Assembly: GCA_964428055.1 (NCBI GenBank)
Contig: CAYRWM010000018.1
Span: 1 to 38,732, forward strand
Length of the DNA: 38,732 bases
Origin: CAYRWM01 sp964428055
GTDB taxonomy: Bacteria > Bacillota > Clostridia > Christensenellales > Christensenellaceae
Direction: 5' to 3'
Shown: positions 1 to 7,819 of the stretch, in pieces
How positions within the stretch are numbered: position 1 is the stretch's first letter
Layout: every line of letters begins with the position of its first letter
Notes under the pieces: generated by a model
What the model was told of the DNA's origin: nothing
What the model saw: only the letters and a program-made list of their open reading frames with translations
The model's database searches: none
Position numbers and translations under genes: made by a program

Positions 1-207
1 CATATACGCGCGGAGATGATCCTCTGAGGAGAATTTCTTCTTCCGCACTATAAGCTCAACGAAACAGTCTTCCGATATATCTTCGGAAGCGTACTCGTCG
101 TTCACTATATTATTTATATAGAGAACGAGCCTGTCACCCATTTCGCCGAGAAGCTGCATAAGATCTTTCTTCTTTTCACCTATGTCTATATACACTGTGT
201 CGCCCAT
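1..207 (-). CDS. ECF-type RNA polymerase sigma factor, N-terminal part (cut by window edge)
   Basis: The leftward frame opens with ATG at 207 and runs off the window at base 1 (69 residues seen). A GGAG ribosome binding site lies 9 bases upstream (217-220). The visible part resembles sigma region 2 of ECF factors: an acidic N-terminus, then GDRLVLYINNIVND, then SEDISEDCFVELI, which matches the usual layout 'L..yi..iv.d...AEDI.QdvFl.l', followed by a basic stretch and HLRAYM, like the 'f..yL' end of region 2. Regions 2.4 and 4 lie outside the window, so promoter specificity and any anti-sigma partner cannot be seen. The family call is from pattern only and could be a sigma-like regulator. Confidence 0.6.
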   Translation of the reverse strand, partial: MGDTVYIDIGEKKKDLMQLLGEMGDRLVLYINNIVNDEYASEDISEDCFVELIVRKKKFSSEDHLRAYM

Positions 208-371
208 AGAACATGACTCCTTTTAAGAGATCTCACCTATATTACAATCGGGAGTGCTTTTTTCCTTTATTTTATTTTAAGAATTAGCGCGGGAATTCTC
301 CCTCATTCATGTGGGAGATGAAAGCGCATATTCAGTTTATGTAAACAATGAACTGAACATATAGATAACTT

Positions 372-414
372 GTTATATGGTATACTATCTTCAGGAGGAA
401 AGCAACCATATAAC
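372..414. repeat. 10-bp perfect inverted repeat around promoter and RBS
   Basis: gttatatggt (372-381) is the exact reverse complement of accatataac (405-414), with a 23-base spacer. The left arm overlaps a candidate extended -10 (376-386) and the spacer holds a strong AGGAGG ribosome-binding sequence (393-398). It could be an operator. It would fold in RNA only if transcription starts upstream of 372. It lies just outside the inferred left end of the tnpB element, so it belongs to the host locus. Confidence 0.5.
376..386 (+). promoter_or_regulatory. Candidate extended -10 promoter upstream of tnpB locus
   Basis: TATGGTATACT differs by one base from TATGGTATAAT, which recurs in front of other genes in this window. 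No good -35 is visible at the proper distance, consistent with an extended -10 (TGn) promoter. Transcription from here would cross AGGAGG at 393-398 and then enter the inserted tnpB element. Confidence 0.45.
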
Positions 415-440
415 GCTGAAAATCAGTATATTGAGTTGCC

Positions 441-458
441 GCTCCCAAAGGGATGAGC
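441..458 (+). repeat. Left-end subterminal hairpin of the IS605-like element
   Basis: gctccc (441-446), loop aaa, then ggg (450-452), bulge at (453-454), gagc (455-458). A short stem with an unpaired bulge close to the left tip is the form recognised by TnpA in IS200/IS605 elements. It sits 5 bases inside the proposed left tip. Confidence 0.5.
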
Positions 459-462
459 AGAT

Positions 463-1575
463 ATGATGAGAGCGATCAAGTACAGGATATATCCGGATAA
501 AGAACAGGAAGAGTTCTTTGCGAAAACATTCGGATGCTGCAGAAAGATATGGAATCTGATGCTGGCGACACGTGAGGAGGCATATGCCAATGGCAGGACA
601 GTAGCAAAGCCAACGCCTGCGCAGTACAAGGAGGAGTATCCGTATCTGAAGGAAGTGGATTCGCTGGCGCTTGCAAATGTTCAGCTTGATCTTGAAGGAG
701 CATATAACAGGTTTTTCACAGTAAAAGGAACAGGGCATCCGAAGTTCAGGTCAAGGAAGCATTCAAGGAAGTCATATACGACAAACAACCAGAACGGCAC
801 GATATCGGTGGATACAGAAAGCAGGACGATCCGGCTACCAAGGATCGGCAAAGTAAAAGCAGCGCTTCACAGACTGCCGGGAGAAAAGTGGAAACTTAAG
901 GCGGCAACGGTGTCACAGACGGGAGACGGGAAGTACTACTGCTCGGTGCTTTATGAGTATGAAATTGAAACTAAGGCAGTAAAAGAGCCTGAAAAGAACG
1001 CCATAGGGCTTGACTACAAGTCAGACGGACTGTATGCGGATTCGGAAGGCAATATCTGCGGATCGCCTAAGTATTACCGCAGGGCGCAGATTAGGCTGAC
1101 AAAAACCCAGAGGAAACTGCGCCATAAGGATAAAGACAGCAACAATTACAGGAAAGCGTGCAAAAGGATAGCCAAAGTCCACAGGCATATAGCGGAACAG
1201 AGAAGGGACTTTCTGCACAAAAAGTCAGCTGAGATAGCCAATCAGTATGACATGGTATGTGTGGAAGACCTCAATATGCGGGACATGTCGAATAAAGGAT
1301 TCGGAAACGGCAAAGCAACAATGGATAATGGATACGGCAGATTCCTCGGTATGCTCGACTACAAACTGAGAGACAGAGGGAAAATACTCATACGGATAGA
1401 CAAATGGTTCCCCTCATCTCAAAAGTGTTCGCACTGCGGCGCGATCGATCCTTCTGTAAGGGATCTGACCGTAAGGAAATGGAAATGCCCAAAGTGCGGA
1501 ACAGAACATGACCGCGATATAAATGCAGCGGTCAACATAAGAAACGAAGGCATACGTCAGTATCTGAGCGTATGA
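463..1575 (+). CDS. tnpB: TnpB, RNA-guided DNA endonuclease of an IS200/IS605-type element
   Basis: The 370-residue product fits the family size. It opens with the typical MRAIKYRIYP helix-turn-helix region and ends with a split RuvC nuclease: Asp184 in GLDYKSDGLY, Glu268 in VCVEDLNM and Asp352 in DRDINAAVNI, so all three catalytic acids are present. A zinc finger lies between the last two motifs (Cys322, Cys325, Cys342, Cys345). TnpB proteins are known to use an omega-RNA from the right end of the element to cut DNA next to a TAM, helping the element persist; they are the relatives from which Cas12 arose. The start at 463 has only a weak GGGATGAG site upstream, and Met2 is an equal alternative. 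The gene looks intact and lacks a neighbouring tnpA. Confidence 0.93.
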   Translation: MMRAIKYRIYPDKEQEEFFAKTFGCCRKIWNLMLATREEAYANGRTVAKPTPAQYKEEYPYLKEVDSLALANVQLDLEGAYNRFFTVKGTGHPKFRSRKHSRKSYTTNNQNGTISVDTESRTIRLPRIGKVKAALHRLPGEKWKLKAATVSQTGDGKYYCSVLYEYEIETKAVKEPEKNAIGLDYKSDGLYADSEGNICGSPKYYRRAQIRLTKTQRKLRHKDKDSNNYRKACKRIAKVHRHIAEQRRDFLHKKSAEIANQYDMVCVEDLNMRDMSNKGFGNGKATMDNGYGRFLGMLDYKLRDRGKILIRIDKWFPSSQKCSHCGAIDPSVRDLTVRKWKCPKCGTEHDRDINAAVNIRNEGIRQYLSV

Positions 1576-1584
1576 CTTCAGAAT

Positions 1585-1732
1585 ATGGTAGGCCGGGAAC
1601 CGGCCGAACCTAAAACGCTTGTGGAGCCCACGCCCTCTACTCATCGGAATATGTTCTTATGAGCAAGGCGTAGCGTTGAAGCAAGAAGCTCGGTCATTTA
1701 TGTCCGAGCAGTTCACCATATATGGATTTAAG
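1585..1732 (+). ncRNA. Omega-RNA (right-end RNA) scaffold plus guide for TnpB
   Basis: The sequence after the tnpB stop folds readily. ggccgg (1591-1596) pairs ccggcc (1600-1605), framed by ggt (1587-1589) and acc (1608-1610). aacgc (1614-1618) pairs gcgtt (1673-1677), gtgg (1621-1624) pairs ccac (1628-1631), ctcat (1640-1644) pairs atgag (1659-1663), and gctcgg/ccgagc forms the last hairpin. In known systems this RNA overlaps the tnpB 3' end, and the bases just outside the element serve as guide. Here the guide would begin at 1717 with catatatggatttaag. The 5' limit and guide length are inferred, and the true RNA may begin inside tnpB. Confidence 0.6.
1688..1716 (+). repeat. Right-end hairpin and cleavage pentamer of the IS605-like element
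   Basis: gctcgg (1688-1693) pairs ccgagc (1704-1709). An inner cat/atg pairing is separated from the main stem by a T:T mismatch. The hairpin is followed by ag and TTCAC (1712-1716), the probable right cleavage site. The hairpin is also the last stem of the omega-RNA. Confidence 0.5.
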
Positions 1733-1837
1733 GGTAAAAAAAAAGAAACGATTCTGAGAGCAATGAGACAAAAACTGATAAAGGCGAGAGGGATGGGGTT
1801 AAAAGGTATCGCTATACCAGCGTCGATCATGCTTTAA
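1717..1837 (+). other. Host-side remnant: short open frame interrupted by the tnpB element
   Basis: Joining base 435 to base 1717 (removing the inferred element) gives one open frame from ATG 377 to TAA 1837, about 60 codons. The strong AGGAGG at 393-398 also sits 11 bases before an in-frame ATA at 410. The part in this stretch reads IYGFKGKKKETILRAMRQ then a basic tail ending IPASIML. No family is recognised. The frame may be a small host gene split by the insertion or a chance open frame. From 1838 to about 1925 nothing else can be recognised. Confidence 0.25.
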
Positions 1838-1926
1838 CAGGATCATTTCTTTATACCTCATTATAAGTGCTCCAGCGTGCCACATAGGGCAGACCTTGCG
1901 TTCCTCAGCGTTCCATATTTAGGAAT

Positions 1927-1954
1927 TTGCTATTTTCCCAATAAAAATTATAAT
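1927..1954 (+). promoter_or_regulatory. Candidate promoter of the superoxide reductase gene
   Basis: TTGCTA (1927-1932), 16-base spacer, TATAAT (1949-1954), in a very AT-rich stretch about 60 bases before the start codon. A second TATAAT lies at 1954-1959. There is no terminator between this gene and the next, so it may also drive the histidine kinase. Confidence 0.5.
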
Positions 1955-2013
1955 ATAATTAATAATATATCTATTACAAATCATTCATTACAAATCATTT
2001 GGAGGCGACTACA

Positions 2014-2394
2014 ATGGCAAAACAAAGATTTTTCAGATGTTCCCATTGCGGAAATATAATAGCGTTCGTAAAGGACATGGGCGTTCCCGTTGTCTGCTGC
2101 GGAGAAAAGATGAGCGAGATCATACCCGGCACATCTGACGGCGCCGCTGAAAAGCACGTGCCCGTGATAATAAGATCCGGCGATACCGTTACGGTAAAAG
2201 TCGGCGAAGTGGATCACCCGATGGCGGAAGAACACTACATCGAGTGGATATCCGTTGAGACAGAGCAGGGCAACCAGAGAAAAGAGCTCAAGCCCGGCGA
2301 TGCGCCTGAAGCGGTCTTCGCCCTTGTTCCCGGCGACAAAGCCACAGCGGCATACGCGTTCTGCAACCTGCACGGACTCTGGAAGAGCGAGTAA
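2014..2394 (+). CDS. dfx: Desulfoferrodoxin-type superoxide reductase
   Basis: The 126-residue protein reduces superoxide to peroxide without making oxygen, a cytoplasmic defence typical of anaerobes. It has two iron sites. The N-terminal desulforedoxin-like centre has Cys9, Cys12, Cys28 and Cys29. The C-terminal catalytic centre has His48, His68, His74, Cys117 and His120, within EKHVPVI, DHPMAEEHYIEW and CNLHGLW; the conserved Lys47 beside the site is also present. All ligands are intact, so both iron centres should form. The ATG at 2014 was chosen because GGAGG at 2001-2005 is well placed; a TTG at 1999 overlaps that site. Electrons would come from rubredoxin or a similar donor, not seen here. 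The kinase gene begins 42 bases later with no terminator between. Confidence 0.93.
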   Translation: MAKQRFFRCSHCGNIIAFVKDMGVPVVCCGEKMSEIIPGTSDGAAEKHVPVIIRSGDTVTVKVGEVDHPMAEEHYIEWISVETEQGNQRKELKPGDAPEAVFALVPGDKATAAYAFCNLHGLWKSE

Positions 2395-2436
2395 AGACAT
2401 AAGCTAAAAATAACCGCCCCGGGAGGCAAAAGCGTT

Positions 2437-5400
2437 ATGGATAGTCGAAATAAGAGAACGACTCTTGTCACAGTCATAAGCGTTATAGTTCTTGCGCTTA
2501 TCCTTGTCGGAAGCCCGCTCTGGACGGAGAGCCAGGCGAGAGACGATACGGAATCCGCTGTCCGTTCGGTCAGCAATCTGTACCTGGAAGAGCTGGCGGG
2601 CCGCCGCGAACAGGTTGTGTCAGACAATCTGCAGAAAAAAATCGATGTCATAGGCACAGCGCTGGAGCTGATGACCGATGAGGATCTGAGCGATTCCGAA
2701 CATCTTCAGGCCTATCAGGCGCGTATAAAACGCCTGTTCGATCTGGAGAGGTTTGCTTTTGTCGATGAAGACGGATTGGTCTATACCTCTCTCGGGACGC
2801 AGACAGATATCGACCAGTATAACTTTGACTATAATACGATTACCGGTCCTGAGATCTCGATCAAAAACATTGACAGCAGAGACAAGAAGGTCATCATCGC
2901 CGTGCCGGTTCAGATGAACTTTCAGGGCAAGCCGCTGAAAGTCTGCTTCATGGAGATCGACATGGATGAGATGCTGTCCGGACTGTCCATGGACGCAGAA
3001 AAGAACGGCACCACCTTCTCCAATATGTATACCAGCGGCGGTGTCGCACTTACCGACACGGTCCTTGGCGGACTGGCCATGGAAGATAATCTTCTGGAAG
3101 CTCTCGAAAAAGCCGATTTTGATCCCGGCAATTCCTATGAAAGCGTTATTAAGGATTTCACCGAAGGAAACCAGGGCGAGGTCAGTTTTACATATGACGG
3201 CATAAAGGAGACCCTGAGCTATGCTCCCGTAACGGGAACAGACTGGTTCCTTACATACCTGATCCGGGAAAGCGTGATCACTGATAAAATAAGCAGCGTA
3301 ACGGACAGGATTATTCAGCGGAGCATCATACAGACAATAGTAACGCTGGGCATACTTGCATGGATATTCTTCTATATTTTCCGCCAGTCCCGTAAAAACG
3401 CCAAACTGGTACTGGAAAAAGAGACCGCCGAAGCGGAAAACCGCGTCAAGCAGGAGGAAATGGAGCGTCAGCTGGCGCTGCAGAAAAAACTGCTGGAGCA
3501 GAAACAGCAGCAGCAGGAACAGAACAAGATGATAACCGCCCTTGCGTCGGATTATTACAGCGTATACTATGTTGATCTGGACAAGGGTGAAGGCGTATGC
3601 TATCAGGCTCACGAGGATGTGGAAAACGGATTCAAAGAGGGCGAAAAATTCAAGTATCTGGATTCTTTCACAGCCTATGCCAAGGCGTATATAAAAGAAG
3701 AATACATTGATGAATTCCTGCGTTTCATCCAGCCGGAAAACGTGAAGTCACGGCTGAAGGGACAGCGGGTCATCGCATATCGCTATCTGGTCCATCGCCA
3801 TGACAGAGACACCTGGGAAGAAGTACGTTTTGCGGGCGTGAGACGCCCGGAGGACAGGAACGATCATCTGGTCCATGCCGTGGGAGCCTGCTTTGTGGAT
3901 GTTGACCTTGAGACCAGAAAGAGCATGGAAGACCAGCAGGCGCTGCAGAATGCGCTGAAGGACGCGGAAGCCGCCAACAGGGCCAAGACAGCATTCCTTA
4001 GCAACATGAGCCATGAGATCCGCACGCCTATGAACGCCATCATAGGTCTGGACAACATCGCGCTGAATGACGAATCAATATCAGACCAGACCAGAGAACA
4101 TCTGGAAAAGATAGGCACTTCCGCTCAACATCTGCTCGGCATCATAAACGACATTCTGGATATGAGCCGGATCGAATCCGGGCGGCTTACCATCAAGAAC
4201 GAGGAGTTCTCATTCTCCAAGACTCTGGAACAGGTTAATACGATCATAGGCGGACAGTGCAGGGACAAGGGTCTTCACTACGAGTGCAGAACGAAGGGGC
4301 ATATCGACGATTATTACATCGGAGATGATATGAAGCTCCGTCAGGTGATGATAAATATTCTCGGAAACGCCGTGAAGTTTACGCCCGAGGGCGGTAATGT
4401 ATCTTTCTTCATCGAGGATGTTGCCCGTATGGACAACAAAGCAACTCTCCGCTTTACCATAAGCGACACAGGCATCGGCATGAGCAAGGAGTATCTGCCG
4501 AAGCTGTTTGACGCATTCAGTCTGGAGGATTCCTCAAGTACCAACAAGTACGGCAGCACGGGCCTCGGCATGCCGATCACAAAGAGCATAATAGAGCTCA
4601 TGAACGGCGACATCGAAGTGGAGAGCGAAAAAGGCAAGGGCACGACATTTACTTTTGTGATCACGCTGACTCAGGCAGACCATCACGATGCTTCTGAAAA
4701 CGATATCGAACTCAAACCGCATGAGATGAGCGTACTGGTCATTGACGATGACCGGGTTGCATGCGAACACGCCGAAGTAATCCTGAGGCAGGTTGGTGTG
4801 ACCTGCGAAACGGTGACCTCAGGCAGGGAAGCCGTGGACATGGTAAAAGTGCGGCATGCCCGCCGGGACGACTACAGTCTCATAATCGTTGACTGGAAGA
4901 TGCCGGAGATGGACGGCGTGGAAACGACAAAACAGATCCGCGCCATTGTAGGACCGAATACTCCCATAATAATCCTGACCGCATATAACTGGGATGATGT
5001 TGAACAGGAAGCAAGAGAAGCAGGCGTCGATACATTCGCTGCCAAGCCTCTGTTTGCAGGTACGGTCATGGATCAGTTCCGTGAAGCATTCAGGAGCAAG
5101 AAAGCAAAGCTTGTAAAAGAGACCGTCGATCTTAAGGGACGCCGCGTGCTCCTGGCGGAAGATGTTCAGGTCAATGCCGAGATAATGATGATGGTACTCT
5201 CCATGCGCGAGATGGAGGTCGAGCACGCCGAGAACGGCAAGATTGCCCTTGAAATGTTCAGCAGCCATGAAGAAGGCTACTATGACGCAATCCTCATGGA
5301 TATGCGAATGCCCGAAATGGACGGACTGGAAGCTACTGCCGCGATACGTAAGCTTGACAGAGCGGACTCAAAGACGATTCCGATCATCGCCCTTACCGCA

Positions 5401-5517
5401 AATGCCTTTGATGAGGATGTGCAGCGGAGTATGCAGGCAGGACTTGACGCTCACCTGAGCAAGCCGGTGGAACCCGACCTGCTGTTTGAAACGCTGGAAA
5501 ATCTCATTAAGGAGTAA
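2437..5517 (+). CDS. Hybrid sensor histidine kinase with Cache-like sensor and two receiver domains
   Basis: 1026 residues, membrane-bound. A transmembrane helix lies near residues 8-30, then an extracellular domain of about 260 residues resembling dCache sensors, a second helix near 290-312, and a Gln/Glu-rich coiled coil (about 315-360). A cytoplasmic PAS-like region follows, then the HisKA domain with phospho-accepting His526 in SNMSHEIRTPMNA. The ATPase domain has N box INILGNAVKF, G1 DTGIGM and G2 TGLGMP. Two receivers follow, with phospho-Asp819 (VDWKMPEMDG) and Asp955 (MDMRMPEMDG) and lysines in AKPLF and LSKPV. There is no HPt domain, so onward phosphotransfer needs a separate protein. 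The GGGAGG site before ATG 2437 supports the start. The ligand is unknown; it follows dfx, but an oxygen-related role is only a guess. Confidence 0.92.
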   Translation: MDSRNKRTTLVTVISVIVLALILVGSPLWTESQARDDTESAVRSVSNLYLEELAGRREQVVSDNLQKKIDVIGTALELMTDEDLSDSEHLQAYQARIKRLFDLERFAFVDEDGLVYTSLGTQTDIDQYNFDYNTITGPEISIKNIDSRDKKVIIAVPVQMNFQGKPLKVCFMEIDMDEMLSGLSMDAEKNGTTFSNMYTSGGVALTDTVLGGLAMEDNLLEALEKADFDPGNSYESVIKDFTEGNQGEVSFTYDGIKETLSYAPVTGTDWFLTYLIRESVITDKISSVTDRIIQRSIIQTIVTLGILAWIFFYIFRQSRKNAKLVLEKETAEAENRVKQEEMERQLALQKKLLEQKQQQQEQNKMITALASDYYSVYYVDLDKGEGVCYQAHEDVENGFKEGEKFKYLDSFTAYAKAYIKEEYIDEFLRFIQPENVKSRLKGQRVIAYRYLVHRHDRDTWEEVRFAGVRRPEDRNDHLVHAVGACFVDVDLETRKSMEDQQALQNALKDAEAANRAKTAFLSNMSHEIRTPMNAIIGLDNIALNDESISDQTREHLEKIGTSAQHLLGIINDILDMSRIESGRLTIKNEEFSFSKTLEQVNTIIGGQCRDKGLHYECRTKGHIDDYYIGDDMKLRQVMINILGNAVKFTPEGGNVSFFIEDVARMDNKATLRFTISDTGIGMSKEYLPKLFDAFSLEDSSSTNKYGSTGLGMPITKSIIELMNGDIEVESEKGKGTTFTFVITLTQADHHDASENDIELKPHEMSVLVIDDDRVACEHAEVILRQVGVTCETVTSGREAVDMVKVRHARRDDYSLIIVDWKMPEMDGVETTKQIRAIVGPNTPIIILTAYNWDDVEQEAREAGVDTFAAKPLFAGTVMDQFREAFRSKKAKLVKETVDLKGRRVLLAEDVQVNAEIMMMVLSMREMEVEHAENGKIALEMFSSHEEGYYDAILMDMRMPEMDGLEATAAIRKLDRADSKTIPIIALTANAFDEDVQRSMQAGLDAHLSKPVEPDLLFETLENLIKE

Positions 5518-5549
5518 CCGGATAAGCGAATAACAGCCATGGATAGAAT

Positions 5550-5577
5550 AAAGCCCGGGGAAAGATCCCCGGGCTTT
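5550..5577. terminator. Bidirectional terminator between convergent genes
   Basis: aaagcccgggga (5550-5561) pairs perfectly with tccccgggcttt (5566-5577) around the loop aaga. The A/T ends make it usable in both directions. It sits between the rightward histidine kinase and the leftward GGDEF-like regulator. Confidence 0.85.
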
Positions 5578-5601
5578 GCTGTTTCTTCCTTCAGTTCATT
5601 A

Positions 5602-7743
5602 TTACAGGTTCGAAAGAGTATACTCGCCCCAGCTGTAGTTCAGCATGTAGTTCCCGTCAAACCTCTCCGTGTACTCCGGATTGCCGTTGAGATACTCGAA
5701 CAGGTCGCACGTCACAAACTGGGCGTTTATCCTGCGCTTGCGGTCAATTATCTCAACTATGTTCTCTATGCCTATGGACTCGAGTTCCCTGTTGAGCCTC
5801 ATTGCAACCTTCCTGAAGCGCGCCTGGGTCACGGAGTCATACTCCTCGTCCTCCCACAGAAGACTTATGGCCTCTCTGGACGATACCAGCCCTCCCTTTC
5901 TGTCAACCAGTATGGCAAGGAGCTCCTTTGCCTTGCTGCTCTTAAAAGAGAACGGCACTCCGTCGACAAATATGTCAAAGAAGCCGAAAGTCCTTATGAA
6001 AACGTCCTTAATGGGCCTGGGCTTTAAGTCGGTTGCCGATATGACCCTGGCATGTTTTCTGCCTTCGCCGAAGCCTATCAGCTTTACCGTTCCCCCACCG
6101 TTTTCCTGCTCAGATATGAGGGCCTGCACCGCAGCCTCATAGGCCTGTCTGTAGCCCTGTCTGTCATTTGTTTCTATTGCCGCCGCCGTTATGGTGGTAT
6201 CAAGTTTCGATATACCGCCCGTTGACACACGCGACGCTTTCTTTATATCCCTGAGCTTCTGATTGAACTCATATATACTCGTTATACCGTGGAATACAAA
6301 GAGGAAAGTGAAGTCGCCAAGTTTGGATATGAAGTCGCTTTCCCCAACATACAGCCTCATCTGATCGGCCATGCGCCGCAGGTAGCTGTCGCAGACTTCA
6401 AGGCTGTATCTGGCACGGAGTTCGTTTTGATTATCCACTTCAAGCAGCACCAGAGCGCTCTTCCCCTCCGCAGGCGGATTATTCTTTCCCTGTTCTATTT
6501 TATCCACATAGAGCAGAAAACCCGCTCTGTTAGGAAGGCCCGTGAACACATCCGTGACAGACTGTTCTATGGCGTCGCTCATAAGAGTATACTCATTGTT
6601 AATATCAACAAGATTAAGACAGAGTATCCTGTGCCCGTATCCGCTTGTGAAATACACGTATTTGAGCTTGTACCATCTGTCTCCGGATTCGGCGCATAAC
6701 TGATTCTTCATCTGCAGGTTGAATTCGCATGCTTCACCTGTACCGCCGGACTGAAGATTATCGGGTGATATCATCTGGCCGAGCTGTGCAGCCGCGCGCT
6801 TTCCATCGCCGCCTCTGAGTTCCCCTATAAATGTCGTGAATAATCCGGATACTGTATCGGCTCTCTCAAATGCCTCGGGTATCCTCGAACTCAGATAAGC
6901 CAGCCTTGTGCCGTCCGTCATATCGTAAGCGGTCTCCATGACTATGTTTGACACCTTTGATACGATATCGTTATACTGTGCTTTAACTACAGTGTCGCCG
7001 CGTTTATCCTGACGGTCAAGTTTGATAATTCCCCTGGAATATTTTCCGCGTCTGTCCTTAAAGAAAGTAAATGCCGCATCAAAGCGTACGGATGATCCGT
7101 CCTTCATAAATACCGTCACATCAATAGGGCCTATATCGGTTTCGCCCCTGAGCACTCTTAAAAGAGCCTCATTGACGATTCGGCAGTTTTCATCATCAAG
7201 ATATACGTCCCTTAATCTGTCAGGGAAGAAATCCTCTTCAATGATCTCCCTGTATTCACCTTTTTCAAATCTTATGATAAAAGCGATATTGTTAAGAAGA
7301 TCATAGTCCACCAGCAAGGATCCCTCGCCAAGCCCGAAAATAGAGTACATCGCTCTTCTGTCGCCGGACAGATAATTGAATTTTGATTCGTTGCCGGGTA
7401 TTATGCTGAAGCATGCATAAATATTGTTCTCATCCTTTTTTATGAACATACCCGGGATATGAACCAGATCCTTTCCTTCTATCTTATGCTCTAAAGAAAA
7501 CCTCATGCCCTCTGTCCTTTCTGCATCCTCTGCCGATTTAAATCTCGGGCGGAGCTCCTGACGGATACTGTCGCCAAGAGATTTTCTGACAGTATCGATA
7601 TTGGAAAGAAAATCGAAGATCTGACCCTCCGGCTTTATTAAAAACTCGAGGGTATCATCCTTAAGGTTATATACCGAAACATATTCGAATAGGTTTCCGA
7701 GCATTTCGGGAGTGATCCTGGTACTGTTTTTCGCATCGCTCAT
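5602..7743 (-). CDS. Degenerate GGDEF domain fused to OmpR/SARP-like winged-helix DNA-binding domain
   Basis: About 713 residues, no membrane segment. The N-terminal ~350 residues include regions reminiscent of PAS-type sensors, not clearly assignable. A GGDEF-like domain follows: it begins DVFTGLPNRAGFLLY, the usual entry of that fold, but the active motif reads SKLGDFTFLF instead of GGDEF, so cyclase activity is unlikely. The last ~130 residues start FIRTFGFFDIFVDG and contain KAKELLAILVDRKGGLVS and a helix around SVTQARFRKVAMRLNRE, typical of winged-helix SARP-like activators. The protein may therefore bind DNA under control of a nucleotide or sensor signal (inference). The ATG at 7743 is preferred (AGG 8 bases upstream); a GTG at 7776 is in frame but has no ribosome binding site. 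Confidence 0.75.
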   Translation of the reverse strand: MSDAKNSTRITPEMLGNLFEYVSVYNLKDDTLEFLIKPEGQIFDFLSNIDTVRKSLGDSIRQELRPRFKSAEDAERTEGMRFSLEHKIEGKDLVHIPGMFIKKDENNIYACFSIIPGNESKFNYLSGDRRAMYSIFGLGEGSLLVDYDLLNNIAFIIRFEKGEYREIIEEDFFPDRLRDVYLDDENCRIVNEALLRVLRGETDIGPIDVTVFMKDGSSVRFDAAFTFFKDRRGKYSRGIIKLDRQDKRGDTVVKAQYNDIVSKVSNIVMETAYDMTDGTRLAYLSSRIPEAFERADTVSGLFTTFIGELRGGDGKRAAAQLGQMISPDNLQSGGTGEACEFNLQMKNQLCAESGDRWYKLKYVYFTSGYGHRILCLNLVDINNEYTLMSDAIEQSVTDVFTGLPNRAGFLLYVDKIEQGKNNPPAEGKSALVLLEVDNQNELRARYSLEVCDSYLRRMADQMRLYVGESDFISKLGDFTFLFVFHGITSIYEFNQKLRDIKKASRVSTGGISKLDTTITAAAIETNDRQGYRQAYEAAVQALISEQENGGGTVKLIGFGEGRKHARVISATDLKPRPIKDVFIRTFGFFDIFVDGVPFSFKSSKAKELLAILVDRKGGLVSSREAISLLWEDEEYDSVTQARFRKVAMRLNRELESIGIENIVEIIDRKRRINAQFVTCDLFEYLNGNPEYTERFDGNYMLNYSWGEYTLSNL

Positions 7744-7769
7744 GTGTCTGACCTGCTTTTCTGCTGTTT

Positions 7770-7810
7770 GTTCCACATAGGGAACGGATTCGTTCCCGTC
7801 CGTTCCACAT
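7770..7810. promoter_or_regulatory. Direct repeats and palindrome in the leader of the GGDEF/winged-helix gene
   Basis: gttccacat occurs at 7770-7778 and again at 7802-7810, 32 bases apart (about three helical turns). Between them is the palindrome gggaacg-gatt-cgttccc (7780-7797), which also contains gttcc. The group lies between the promoter and the chosen start codon, and suggests an operator or a leader RNA hairpin, possibly bound by the gene's own product. Confidence 0.5.
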
Positions 7811-7819
7811 CATGCTTTA

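Larger units (their letters stand above)
436..1716 (+). mobile_element. IS200/IS605-family element carrying tnpB only
   Basis: The boundaries are inferred from end structures. On the left, a bulged hairpin (441-458) sits just inside a TTGAG pentamer (431-435), similar to the TTGAT left cleavage site and TAM known from ISDra2-type elements. On the right, a mismatched hairpin (1688-1709) is followed by TTCAC (1712-1716). The length is about 1.28 kb. There are no terminal inverted repeats or target duplication, as expected for Y1 single-strand transposition. No tnpA lies beside it, so movement would need a transposase supplied elsewhere. The exact ends are uncertain by a few bases. Confidence 0.65.

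Noticed and set aside
208..462. A tnpA transposase gene next to tnpB
   Set aside because: No open frame with Y1 transposase motifs exists upstream or downstream of tnpB; it is a tnpB-only element.
2620..3612. Long leftward open frame opposite the histidine kinase
   Set aside because: It is the complement of a well-supported coding region and has no recognisable motif.
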